From Ricordea florida (lineage: Eukaryota; Cnidaria; Anthozoa; Corallimorpharia; Ricordeidae), in NCBI GenBank assembly GCA_949710005.1, contig OX453276.1, positions 26,926,613 to 26,990,612 on the forward strand: a stretch of 64,000 nucleotides of DNA, in the 5' to 3' direction. Every line of letters starts with the position of its first letter. The stretch's first letter is position 1. Made by a program: the position numbers and the translations under genes. Below, piece after piece: positions 10,574 to 22,200 of this stretch. Under the pieces are notes generated by a model. That model did no database searches. It had not been told where the DNA came from and saw nothing but the letters and a program-made list of their open reading frames with translations.

Positions 10574-13346
10574 GTTTTGTTGTCAAATTTGCACAGCAAA
10601 CCGCGGACAAATTTAAGATTTGTGATGTTGTGTTTTGCAGTGAAACTCGACTCCTCGATAAAGGAAATATTAGCATTGCCGGTGTACTTTGCACGACAAT
10701 ACACGTGTCAATCAAACGTGCGTTTAGCCGATGAAGGCGACAATGTCCCTTGTGTCCGCCAATCAGCGCGCGACTTGTTTGATGCCGATTTTTATAACGC
10801 AAATACAACAGCTATTCTCCCTCGGGTTTCTGTCAAGCCTTGCGGAAAGCTAATTGCCTCTCTGACTGGCATCCCGAAGTCTTATTATCACCAACGCAGT
10901 GTTGCAAAGTAATGTCAATAATAAATGTCTTGATGATTACTTCTGTTGATTAAATTTCACTCGGGGGGCTAAAAACACCCTCAGGCATTCAGGAATTATC
11001 GAGATTTCTCGTTATGTTCTAGGAATTACAGCGTTGCAAGCTCCTCAGGGAACGCTTCCTTGCTGTTAAAATCACGGATTCCTTTCAAACATTGCTGAAA
11101 TTTTGACTCACAAAGAAAGAGTGAAACACTACCTCATCAGTTTTGTAACTCACCGGGTTAACGTTTGAGTTCGCTTTAAAATACCCCCTCGAAGAATAAG
11201 GCTAAATATAAATATTCTAGCTTGCATGCGAGTGAGTGCCTCTTGAAGCTAAATACAGCAAGAATTCCTGTACATTCCTTGCGTTTACTGTGCGAGTAGC
11301 AACCAGGCTACTGAAGGACAAAACCTTAAAAGCTTATAAATTTGGAATGGCTCAGGCGTTCTTTTCGCCTGGCTTGGCCGGAAATTTCGGCCTTGATTCA
11401 GATGTCGAACGTTTCATGTGCCTAAACTTAACGCATAAATCAAGCTATAAATAGATAAATAGTATATACAGTGGTGAAGGAGTTGCAAACAGCTGTGGGT
11501 AATAGAAAAAAAAAACGTTGTATTGTAATAAGAACTAAACAGTCTTATCTCAAATCCCAGAAGAAGCAGCCAATTTAACCGGAAGGCACCTTTTTACGTT
11601 CACAGCCTGTTAGCGATTAGTGGTATTTTGTAACGGAAGGTTATCACCTCAAAACAATTTAGCCTCTTTATTCGAAAAATATGCCATTGAAGAGAAAATC
11701 AAACTGGCATGTTTGCCCGACTTTTGAACTAACAGGGCAAGTGACTGTGTTTTTCCTCTGTGTTTTTGCCGCGCGAGTCACAATACGTGTTAAAAGGAAT
11801 GTCCCTTTTCGTGTATATTGCTCTTAAAATTTTACAACCCGATATCGAGTTCTCATTATTGTATGTGAAACATTAAGTGCCGTGTATTGATGTTTTGTCT
11901 TCACACGAGTTAAATTCGCTCCGCCGATCATTTTTGTACCTTCGGTATCCACCGGTCTGTTGGTATGCAGCGTTAAATCATCACATCCGGAAAAAGGCTC
12001 AAACGTGAGTTTCACTTGGTAACGCTTATTAAATAGATTTAGGCAAACCTAAAAGCGGAGCTCCTCACACAGTCCCTCCAAAAATGCTTGAAAACTTGTA
12101 GAAAGAACTCAGCTTTATGCTTATGTCCCTCCAAAAACGCTTGAAAACTTGTAGGAGGAAAATTTTTCCTCCAAAAAAGCTATGAATAATCCGTTTCTTC
12201 AGCAAAACATTGTAGACTGCTGGCTGTAGGTTGTGTAGCCGCGGCAAGCCGCGAAATGCGCGCGAAAAACAAAGCCTCGTTTCGGTTTAAGACCTTCTAA
12301 ATATCCCGGATGACCATGGCCGCCATGTTGGGGCAACATCGTCGTCGTCGCTAGGCGCACGCGCCCGCGAGCCATGCCGCTAGCCACGATGACCATGAAA
12401 ACTCAAACGCATGGTTTTCTCAATTTCTATCCTCGCACGGTAGTTATGGGGCTCCGCTCTTCGGCTCTTCGAGCCGCTGTGGAGTTCCGCTATAATCTCT
12501 AAGATTACTGGTTTTACCGTTTCAACCATTTTCAGGTTGATTTTTTTTTTTTCAGTTTTGTCCGGTTTTTTGTCTGATTCGGTTTGTGGTTTTCCCGTTT
12601 ATTAACATTTGGTTTTCGGTTTTCGGCAAAAATACAAAGGTTTTTTTTTTCTCCGTTTTTTTCTTATGAAATCACGCTGACAGAGTGTCCATGAGTGTCC
12701 ACTTGGCGCGCCAGGTTCTCTGGGATGTCATGCGCGTTTGGGTAAGTTTCGGGTTACTTAATTTTCACATTAGTTGGTGCAAGATTGCTTGAACGAGAAC
12801 AACTCTTTTAATGGTCTAACAAAGCCACCGTTATAACTAGTTTCCAATCGAGCTGAGTAACTAATTTAATTTCAAACCTCAGTATGTGCGCCGTTTCCAG
12901 GAGGATGATCTTAGTGCAGCCCGCTAATGTTGCTGGCTCCAGGGATTATTATTATTATCATTATTTACATTAATTAATATCTTTTGCATTACTGAGATCT
13001 GCTATTCTCTACTTAAGAGGCTTTAGGAAAACCAGCAAACTTCTCTGCGATGCCAGGACTCTAGACTTGGCTATCGAAACTGTAGAGAGAGCCATCCGTT
13101 AGTTCCTGTCTCTTTTAGACTCGTTATTTTCATACTGGGATTTTCTTATGATCGAAAAGTTTAAGATGATATATTCGATGCGACTTTTCTATAATTATAA
13201 GGCTAGACTTTTCTCGTCATCTTGCTTTTAGTACTGTAGTTTTTTTTTAATTCTCAATTGATTGTCACTAAAGTTAGTGTAAGTAGTTCCTTCGAGTTGT
13301 ACAGGTTTTCACTTTTCGTTATTATTATTATTATTATTATTATTAT
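10574..13346. other. Region upstream of BMP copy A, no gene recognised
   Basis: About 2.8 kb precedes the start codon on the minus strand and should hold the 5' UTR and promoter, but no TATA box or initiator is convincing. Seen here: a 29-bp direct duplication beginning tccctccaaaaa (12072 and 12125), a T-rich low-complexity tract with repeated ggttttcgg (12530-12665), and a TTA microsatellite (13320-13346) into which the BEL element inserted. Open frames on both strands are short and resemble no family I know. Confidence 0.6.
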
Positions 13347-13668
13347 TGTAAGGACTCTTTCACCTTCGTTTTACCACAACAAATTCACACGAGATGACGG
13401 ACCAAAAACCGCTTTTATTCCGGCGACTAGCCGTTCCCTTGAACAGCTGTCAAAGCGCCCAACAGGATTACACCGTCTCACAGCAGACGTATAATGATCC
13501 TTAAACGGCTTGTACACGGTCGTAACTTCGTTGAGAAGCTAAAACGAAAGGTAAATCTAGCAACAACCAGTAGCGCACTCGCTGGAAAAGAAAACGACTA
13601 GAAAAAAAGAACAGGTCACGTGACCTACTTTTGGCGGGAGCAGCGAAACTAGTTACCAGGCCGCTACA
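13347..13668 (-). repeat. 3' LTR of BEL/Pao element
   Basis: 322 bp, TG...CA ends, near-identical to 25068-25390. It is flanked outside by attat (13342-13346) and inside by the C-rich complement of the polypurine tract. Confidence 0.92.
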
Positions 13669-13766
13669 CCCCCCGCCATGCGAAGCTACTGAAGCATACA
13701 ACAAACTAGGCCTGGATTTAACGTAAACTACAGCTTATCCTTGTGACAAGGACAGAAAATAAACTA

Positions 13767-14993
13767 CTAATGTTCAATGGCTGCAACAGTGTCTCTTTGG
13801 AGGTTATTTGCCTCCTCAAGCAGGCAAAGTTTCTGTATTGGACGGACTAACGTTGACGACTTTGTTTTAATCTCTACTGTACGTACTAGGCCATCTCTTC
13901 CTGGAATAACCTTAACAATGCGTCCCAAATGCCACTGGCCCCTGGGCAGACTCTCTTCCACGATCAGGACCAGGTCTCCGATCTCTGCGTTTCGACGCGG
14001 TCTAAGCCATTTGTGACGTTCTTGTAACGCCGGAACATACTCTTTCAGCCACCTCTTCCAGAAATGGTTTGCCAAAATTTGCGTTTGTCTCCATTTCTTC
14101 CGGGAGTGGATATCTTCCTTCACGAAGGAACCAGGTGGCAACGCTTGAATGGGTCTCTGCAACAGAAGATGGTTTGGCGTCAGCGGCTCACAATCCGTGG
14201 GATCATCAGACACAGCACAGAGTGGTCTGGAATTCAGTATTGACTCAGCTTCGGTCAAGACAGTGGTTAGGACTTCTTCATCGGCTAGACTCTCACCCAG
14301 TATAGCCTTTAGTGTGGTTCGGGTGCTTCGTATAAGTCGTTCCCAGACTCCGCTAGCATGTGAAGCTTTCGGGGGTTGAAACATCCATTGGCACTCTTTC
14401 TGCAAAAGCTCGTTACGTATCAGGTCTTGGTTCCAGCCCTGAATAGCTTCTCTGATCTCCCTTTCCGCGCCAACAAAGTTCGTCCCGTTATCAGAGTGGA
14501 TGAACTTAGGTGGTCCCCTTCTGTTGACAAACCTTCTGAGAACGTTAATAAAGCAATCTGCTTCCAGGGAACTAGCTAACTCTAGATGTATGGCTCTAGA
14601 ATTCAGACAAGTGAATATTACACCCCATCGTTTCACAACGGCTCTTCCTCTTTTGGCATTCAGAGGGCCAAAGTAGTCGACACCTGTATGTGTAAAACAG
14701 GGCTCATAGGCGGTAGTTCGGAAGACTGGTAACGCGGCCATTACTTGCTCCATTCTTTTAGCTTATTGCTTCTTGCAGGCCAGGCAGGAACGTACCATCT
14801 TGCGGATCGCTGAACGTCCCCTCGGAATCCAGAACCGTTCCCTCAGCTGAGCCAGGATATGATTCTGTCCTGCGTGTGCGAACTTGTGATGATACGCGGA
14901 GATCAGCAACTCAGTAACATGATGTTTAGGAGGTATAATCATGGGAAATTTGGCTCCAAAGGAAACAGGGGCTTCTGTGATGCGACCACCCAC
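13767..14993 (-). pseudogene. BEL/Pao integrase
   Basis: Two open stretches in one frame (14763-14993 and 13767-14753) are separated by a single TAA at 14763-14765. The first holds the zinc-binding region (HHKFAHAGQ, CLACKK: H-x-H...C-x2-C). The second holds the DDE catalytic core, with D in VDYFGPL, D in HSDNGTNF and E in SGVWERLIR. A BEL-type C-terminal domain follows (PRRNAEIGDLVLIVEE, then W.LGRIVKV). Known role: insertion of the cDNA into the genome. The in-frame stop just before the core and upstream frameshifts make it non-functional in cis, although the catalytic triad is kept. Confidence 0.88.
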
Positions 14994-15010
14994 TCTTAGT
15001 ACACCGTCAA

Positions 15011-15720
15011 TTAGCGCTGGACATAGCTTGGCAATCTTGCTTGAGGTTTTGATTTGTTCTTGGCTATAGCAGTTGTTGCCCCCTCTAAGTCGGCTTTAGA
15101 CAGGAACCTGGTATCACTGCTACTAATCGAGAGCTTGTTCTTCCTGCTTCGTAGATATGCCTTAATTTTCAGCAGCCAAGCCACCCTTTGTTGAAGCACA
15201 AACCAGGATAAGTACTTCAAAAGCATCTTGTGCAGGGCGCTTGATAATGCCAGAGCGAAAATAGGCTTCTCGTTTTTTAGCTCAGGATCATCTTCAGGGA
15301 GAGCATCAACTTCACTTGATGGCCATTCTTCTTCGGGTTTCAGCAAGAAATCTGGACCCTTGAACCACCGTCCACCACTCAGGAGTTTGGTCACCGAAAG
15401 TCCACGGGACGCATCATCAGCCGGGTTGAGGTTCCCTGGGCAGTGTCTCCACTGAGTTGGTAGAGAAGCGTCGCGGATCTCAGCCACTCTATTTGCAACA
15501 TACGTCTTAAATCTACGAGATTCATTGTTGATGTATTGCAGTGTTAACTTTGAATCTGTCCAGAAGAAAGTTGAAGATATCATCAAGTCAACCTCCTTCA
15601 GAATCAAGCAATGCATTCGTACTGCGACCGTAGCAGCCTGTAGTTCTAGTCTTGGTGTTGACACATACTGTAGAGGAGCTGTTCGGCTCTTTGCCATAAC
15701 GAAGGCGCATTCCACAGACC
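15011..15720 (-). pseudogene. BEL/Pao RNase H region and linker (frameshifted)
   Basis: This 234-codon stretch begins in the RNase H fold (FVMAKSRTAP, PRLELQAA, FFWTDSKLTLQYI) and continues through the NPADDASRG motif to the BEL-specific linker before the integrase. It sits in a different frame from the upstream RT (shift near 15720) and from the downstream zinc domain (shift near 15050). Each looks like a one-base indel. RNase H would degrade the RNA of the RNA-DNA hybrid; here it cannot be made as part of one polyprotein. Confidence 0.85.
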
Positions 15721-18700
15721 GTCTTGTGCTTCCTTTCGCAGGTAAGAGACGGTCCCATAGCCGAACTCTGACGCGTCACTGAAATGATGCAGCTGGAAGT
15801 AAGCACTGGAAGAACAGCCATCATAGAAATAGCATCTAGGCACGCTAACTTGATTCAGCAGGCTTAAATCTTCCTTCCACTTCTTCCATCCTTCCAACAA
15901 GGTTCCAGGGAGCTCATCGTCCCATTGAAGCTTTAGCTGCCAAGTCTTTTGCAAGGCTCGTTTTGTAGGTAACAATACCGGTGCAACCATGCCAAATGGA
16001 TCAAAGGTTGAGCTGATGGTTGACAAGCAACCTCTTTTTGTGTTGTCCTTGAGCTGTTTCCCAGGTATAGATACCTTGACTCCAAAGGTGTCATTTGCAA
16101 CGTCCCATTGCAATCCCAGCGCCCTTTCCACTGGTAGTTTATCCAAGTCAAGGTTCTTGATGGTTCTCTCTGCTGCAGGAATAGCTGCCAAGACACTCTT
16201 CTCATTAGAAACAAACTTGGTCAGCCGGAAATTACCCTTGCGAAGCAACTGTATCAGGTGTAGAGCAGATCTTATTGCTGACTCTGGTGTGGGCTTCGAG
16301 TACAAGCAAACATCAACGTGGAAATTCTTTGAAACAATGCTCAGTGTTTCTTCTTCAAATTCTCTTCGGTTGTCGGTGGCTGTTCGCTGGAGTGCCCAAG
16401 CTGCGATGCAAGGCGAATCTGTCTTGCCAAACACGTGAACTGTCATCTTGTGGTCACTTGGAGGTCCATTTGTATCGCCAGACCACCACAGGAAACGAAG
16501 CGCATCTGTGTCCGCTTCTCTGCATGCCACCCTGTGAAACATACTTTCAATGTCAGAGGCAACTGCTACCTTGTCCTTCCTAAATCTCATCAACACTCCA
16601 ATCAATGTGTTGTTCAGCTGTGGGCCTTGAAGGAGTTCTTTGTTGAGGCATGTTCCCCCATACTTGGCAGCAGCATCGTAGACAACCCTCACTTTGGACT
16701 TGTTTGGGTTGACAACACCATGATGTGGGAGGTACCACGTGATGTCTGTTTTTTGAGCTGCCTCTTCACAGGACAATCTTCTCGCGTATCCCTTACGGAT
16801 ATACTCATCCATGACCATCTTATACTGTTCAGCAAACTCTGGGTCTCGTTGGAACCTCCTCTTAAGTTGCTGAAACCTTCTTTCAGCCTGGACTCTGTTG
16901 TCTGGTAAGTGTGGGTTCTCATTCTTCCATAACAGACCAACTTCGTACCTTCCATCAACTAGTTTGGTGGTTCGCTCTAGGGTCTGAAGGGCTTCTTTGT
17001 CCTCAATACTGAGTGTACTTTCATCTGCATTTCCAAATCCATGCTTCTCTGTGGCCCAGAACTGCTCCACTTGCTTTTGCAGGGCCATATCTGACTTTTC
17101 TCGGGCCCAATCGAAGTTGAAGATAGACAGTGCTATTGGCCTATTGGTATCTTCCTTCGTTCCCGTTGGGCCGGCCACACACCACCCAAACGGAGTCTTC
17201 ATTCCATACGGCTGTTTCTGAGGATCATCCCCCCAACAGTAGTCAAACACCACATGCGCCTGTGGGACATCTTGGCCTATCAAGATGGAGACTCCACTTA
17301 CATCTACGTCAACGTTTGGCATGGGTACATTCTTGAGGTGTGGCCATTCTGACACATCAAGTTGACCTGGGCAGTACCGATGGGACACATTTAAGTCATC
17401 AACTGTCAACGCTTGGTCCACTGAGAAGCACGGGTTTTCTTGATCGACTGGGCAGATCTCAAACTTCACTTGTGACAGCTCACATTCATGACCACTGTGA
17501 GTGACAGTGTTAATGCTCACTCTTTCTTGTACTCCCTGCAAGTTCAGTTTTTGTGCAATGTTCGAGGTAATCATGGAACTTACAGCAGCTGAATCCAAAA
17601 GGCCATAGGTAGATATTACAGCCCCACTTTCTGCAACTACTCGCAGGGGTACAACTTTCAACAGTACAAAGCTTCTCCTTGGATCCTCTGTAGTTGCTTT
17701 GTTTACTGGCAGGTCACTTGCTGGAACAATGTTTCCGGACGATTGTGCTGAATCTACAGTTGCATCCCTTGACTTGGTACTATGTAAGAGTGTATGATGG
17801 CTCATTGGATTTGAACAGCCTGCTTCTTCACAAGCTCTCTTTTCTTGGCACTTCTTCCTTAGGTGAGCAGATGAAAGACATCGGTAACATAACTTGTTCA
17901 TCCTTGCGAACCGTCGGCGCCAGTTTGAACTTCTTGACAAGAAGATGCCACACTTTGAAATTTCATGGTAATGTTGCTTGCAGACCTTGCAGGATCTACC
18001 TTGGCAGGGTGTTCTACTACTATGAAGCTCTGCTGCTGATGGATCAGTCAGTGTTTCCCTCATTGTTTTACCCTCTTCTGGTATGACTTGCGTAGCAAGA
18101 GTCGCAATTTTAGTACCAGCTGTTGGTCTGGCATTTGGAGAGAACTTCCTAATGTTGTTTCTGCCATAAGATCTTGGTGGAGTACTGACACCAACTCTTC
18201 CATAAACTGGGTCATTCTCCGTTTGAGCTTCTTCAGTGATGCACTTGGACAGTTCTTTAAGTATCGGCTCTCTTCCACCACTCCACTCTCGGTATAACTT
18301 TGCTGTCTTCCTCCACTTCCGTTGTAGTGGGTCTGGGAGATGATCATAGATTTGCCGCAAATTTGTGGTACAGTCGAGTTCATTTGAGTGTAGTTCAGCC
18401 ATGGCCCAGCAGCAGTTTTCCACTTGGTCGGAAAGAGCCAAGAGAGCTGCGTTGTCACCTATTCTGATCTTCGGTCCCCCAGTGACAGATGACTTTAGTG
18501 CTTGTACAATCATTGAGGTTTGCCCGAATCTGCGCTTGAGGACTTGTAGTGCCAACTGACACCCATTTGGTAGTCCTTGGTAGTTTTCAATTACCTCCCT
18601 TGCCTTGCCCGTTGTGTAAGACATGAGGTAACTCATCTTCTCGCTGTCAGTCAGGGATGCCTTATTCTCCACTTGATCTTTAAAATTTGTACTGAAACGT

Positions 18701-18909
18701 AGATACTTGGCTGGGTCTCCATCGAATGAACAAGGCTTGGGCGGTGGCTGTGACATTCTCAACTCCATCTTTTCAAAAAAGGCTTCTTGTGGATTCCCCC
18801 TTCCTAAGGCAGTGGTCCGCAAAGGCTGAAAGTGAAATTCGTCATCCTCCTTGTAACATGCAGGTACAGTAGCGCGTTTAGTGTACTCAGCTGAACTCTT
18901 GGGAGCCAT
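15646..18909 (-). pseudogene. BEL/Pao Gag zinc knuckles, protease and reverse transcriptase
   Basis: This open stretch of 1087 codons covers, in order: the Gag DUF1759 region (PCSFDGDPAKYLRF, near residue 60); a zinc-knuckle region (CKVCKQHYHEISKC, then CYRCLSSAHLRKKC, residues ~310-350); a protease-like region with LLDSAAVSSMI (~440); and RT (WYLPHHGVVN onwards, ~700-950). Two catalytic motifs are altered. The protease triad reads DSA where DSG/DTG is normal. The RT palm motif reads FHVDV where BEL elements have xVDD, so one metal-binding aspartate is lost (16290-16310). It ends out of frame near 15720. Its first codons lie in a 338-bp block duplicated at 23628-23965. Confidence 0.88.
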
Positions 18910-18940
18910 ACCATCTTTATCCTTTGCTACCTTTGGCTGT
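18603..18940 (-). repeat. 338-bp BEL segment duplicated on the left of the nested Gypsy
   Basis: This block is repeated at 23628-23965 with no difference I can see. The two copies abut the outer ends of the Gypsy LTRs, one on each side, as a 338-bp direct duplication in place of the usual 4-6-bp target duplication. Confidence 0.9.
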
Positions 18941-19089
18941 TGTAATGAACTTTAAGGTTTAAATAACAAGGACGACAGCTTTGTAAAGGTTCTGTAATTC
19001 CTGGCTCAACAGGTCAACACAATTTAACTCGTGGTCGATTCTGACTAAAAGCGCTGGGCGACCAGGCCGTATTACATAATATCGTTACA
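18941..19089 (-). repeat. 3' LTR of Gypsy element
   Basis: 149 bp, begins TGTAATG and ends CGTTACA on the plus strand, identical to 23479-23627. The BEL base just outside is 18940. Confidence 0.93.
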
Positions 19090-19282
19090 TCCTCCTCTTT
19101 CTTAAATACAACATGACACAAACTCCAAGTGGCAACAAATAAAACAATATCACGATTAAGTCTGTAAAATAAAGAATGAAAGATGTCCACAAAGGCAAAT
19201 TTAAATGCCCTGCACAAAGTCCATCCTAACATAGTTCAAATGGAAAACACAACAAAGTTACAGTTCTGCTTGACTGCACCCC

Positions 19283-22200
19283 TCAGGGTGGGCAGTAGTC
19301 TTTGAAACGGATTGGGGTCCTAATTAAACGCCCTCTGGTGGATCTTCTTTCAGATGGCTGTGGGATCTCTGGCGGCCTTTGAGGGATCCCTGGTTGCTCT
19401 GGAGTTGTGTGGGCAGGTAAAGGCGTGTCTGGCTGAACTGGGTCAATGACTCTCTGGGACTGGTCGTCCGACGGGAGTGGCTCATCTGGTTCCTCTACGT
19501 GGCTATCGATTGCAGGACTCTCTTGCGTCGCTATCAAATCCTTTCTGTTTCTCCTGTATCTCTTCCCTTCGATGACTACTTCATAGGATCTTGGCGCAAC
19601 TTCCTGGAGACATGTTGCTTTCTTCCACAGCTTTGTTCGATCTTTTGGATCTGGCTTCATTCTTACTATATCTCCAGGTTTGAGCTCTTTTAGTAGTTTG
19701 GCCCCTCTGTTGTAGTAATGTGCTTGTTTCTGCCTTTTCTTTGTTATGAGTTTCTTGACAGGCTTTGGAAGTTTGGGTTTCAATAATCTTGCTGAAGTTG
19801 GGAGGAGAGTCCTGGTTCTCCTTCCCATCAGCCTCTGTACTGGGGAGGAATCGAGCCCTTCGGTTGGAGTGTTCCTCCAGTCGAGAAGAGCCAGGTAGGG
19901 ATCTTTGTGGTCTAGCTTTGCTTTCTTGAGGATTCGTTTGGCCGTGTTAACTGCATTCTCGACTTTGCCGTTTGATCGAGCATGGTATGGAGAGGAAGTG
20001 ATATGCTCAAAGTCCCATTCTCGAGAAAATGTTTTGAAATCTGATGAGGAGAATTGAGAACCATTATCACTTCTGACTGTGTTGGGGATGCCGTGCCTGG
20101 CAAACTGCGATTTCAGACTTGTAATTACTGACGAAGCTCTCGTATCGGACAGGGCTCGTAACTCAAAGAAGTTGGAGTAGTCATCCACTATAATGACATA
20201 CTCTGTCTTATCCAGTGTAAACAGATCCACCGCAACCTTTGACCAGGGCCTGTCGGGTACTTTCTGTGGCATGAGGGGCTCTTTGGGTTGTTCCATGCGA
20301 AGTGAATTGCATGTCCCGCAGGAAGAGACACAGTCCTTGATGGCTGAAGTCATTCCAGGCCAATACAGGATTTCCCTTGCTCGCCGAAGGCAGCCCTCAA
20401 TGCCAATGTGGCTTGCGTGGATTTTCTTTAGCATCTCAGATCTCATAGCTGCTGGCACTACGACTCTGTTCCCTCTGAAGAGTATTTCATCTTGTACTGT
20501 CAGTTCATCTCGGTAAGAGTAATATGCACGGATTTCTGAAGGGACTGCTTCTCTTCTCTCTGGCCACCCCAGCTCAATAGTCTGCTTCAGCTGCTGCAGG
20601 ACTGCATCATCCTTTGTTTTCTGTTGAAATTCTGCGAGACGCTCTCTGGTCACTGCAAGATGTTTGGTCATGTCGACTTCCTCTACAGATCGAATGAATT
20701 CTAGTTCATTTTGTGAGATATGGTTTGGTAAGGGTAGGTATGCCCTGCTCAAGGTGTCTGCGATGTACATCTCTTGGCCTTTTTTGTAGACAACTTTAAG
20801 TTGGTAGTTCTGCAAGTGCAGCATCATTCGCTGGAGTCTCTTTGGGGCTGTGAGTAGTGGTTTCTTTAGTATAGCCTCCAGGGGCTTGTGGTCAGTCTCA
20901 ACGGTGACCTCTCGGCCGAACAGGTACTGATCAAACCGCTCGCACGCGTGTACAATCGCGAGAAGTTCCTTCTCAATCTGAGCATAATTTCTCTCTGAGG
21001 TTGTTAGCGCCCTTGATGTGAAAGCTACTGGCTGGCCTTCCTGCAACAGAGCGGCCCCAAGACCTGATTGAGATGCGTCGCACTGCAGGGTGACCTCTTT
21101 TGACACATCATAGTAGCGTAGCACGGGATGATTAGTGATGAGTTGCTTTACGTCTGTGAAGGCTCTTTCGTGGACTTCATTCCAGTGCCATTCAACATGT
21201 TTGTCTTCTAGTCGCCTCAGTGGTTCCGTGACTGTGGACAAATGCGGCAAGAACTTTGAGAGGTAATTTGCCATTCCCAGGAACCTCTTTACTGACTTTA
21301 CATCAGTGGGCTTTGGCATCATCAGGATTGCCTCTACTTTCTTTGGGTCTGGTTTCAGTCCATCGGCTGTGAGCAAATGGCCGATGTAAGGTACTTCAGT
21401 AAGTCTCAAGCGGACTTTGTCTTTGTTGAGGGTGAGATTTCTCTCTCTGGCTCTTTCAAGGACGATCCTTAGGTTCTTGTCATGATCTGAGGTGGCAGTC
21501 TCCATGTCGTCACCTTCTCCGTACACCAAAAGGTCATCAGCAATCACTGCAGTGCCTTTAATATCTCCAAAGGTATCATTCATCCTTTTCTGGAATTCCT
21601 CGGGTGCTGAGGAGATGCCAAAGGGCATGCGCAACCAGCGGTACCGACCAAATGGGGTATTAAAGGTCGTAAGTCTGCTGGAAGCGTTGTCTAGCGGCAC
21701 CTGCCAGAACCCACTTTTGGCATCAAGTACAGAGAACACCTTTGCTTTGCTTAGACTGGTGGCAACTTCTTCAACAGTAGGGAGAGGGTAGTGAGGCCGC
21801 TTGATGGCTCTGTTTAGATCTTTAGGATCGATACATATTCTGAGCTTGTTAGGCTTGACCACTGTAACCATACTTGATACCCAATCTGTTGCTTCGCTCA
21901 CTGGGGCCAGGATGTTCTCATTTACCATCCTTTCCAATTCCAGTCTTAATGGCTCTCTTAGGGTAACAGGTACCTTGCGGGGTGGGTGTATCACTGGTTG
22001 TGCTGTTGGGTCGATCTCTATGTGGTAAGGGTCTGCGAGGCATCCAAGGCCTTCAAAAACATCTGCATACTCTGTCAAGAGGTCATCATCAATGACTGTC
22101 TTCAATGTTGATGGTGTAAACTGGCTGTCTTGAGTCACTGTATCCACATGATGGAAGGAGTCTTTCACCAGCACTTTTAAGAAATTCAACCTTTGGCATG

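Noticed and set aside
10577..10912. 111-codon plus-strand frame upstream of the BMP start codon
   Set aside because: No family resemblance and no paralogous support; it overlaps the expected promoter/5' UTR of the BMP gene.
12060..12155. Pair of near-identical 29-bp blocks as a regulatory array
   Set aside because: Only two copies with no recognisable binding motif; treated as a minor local duplication.
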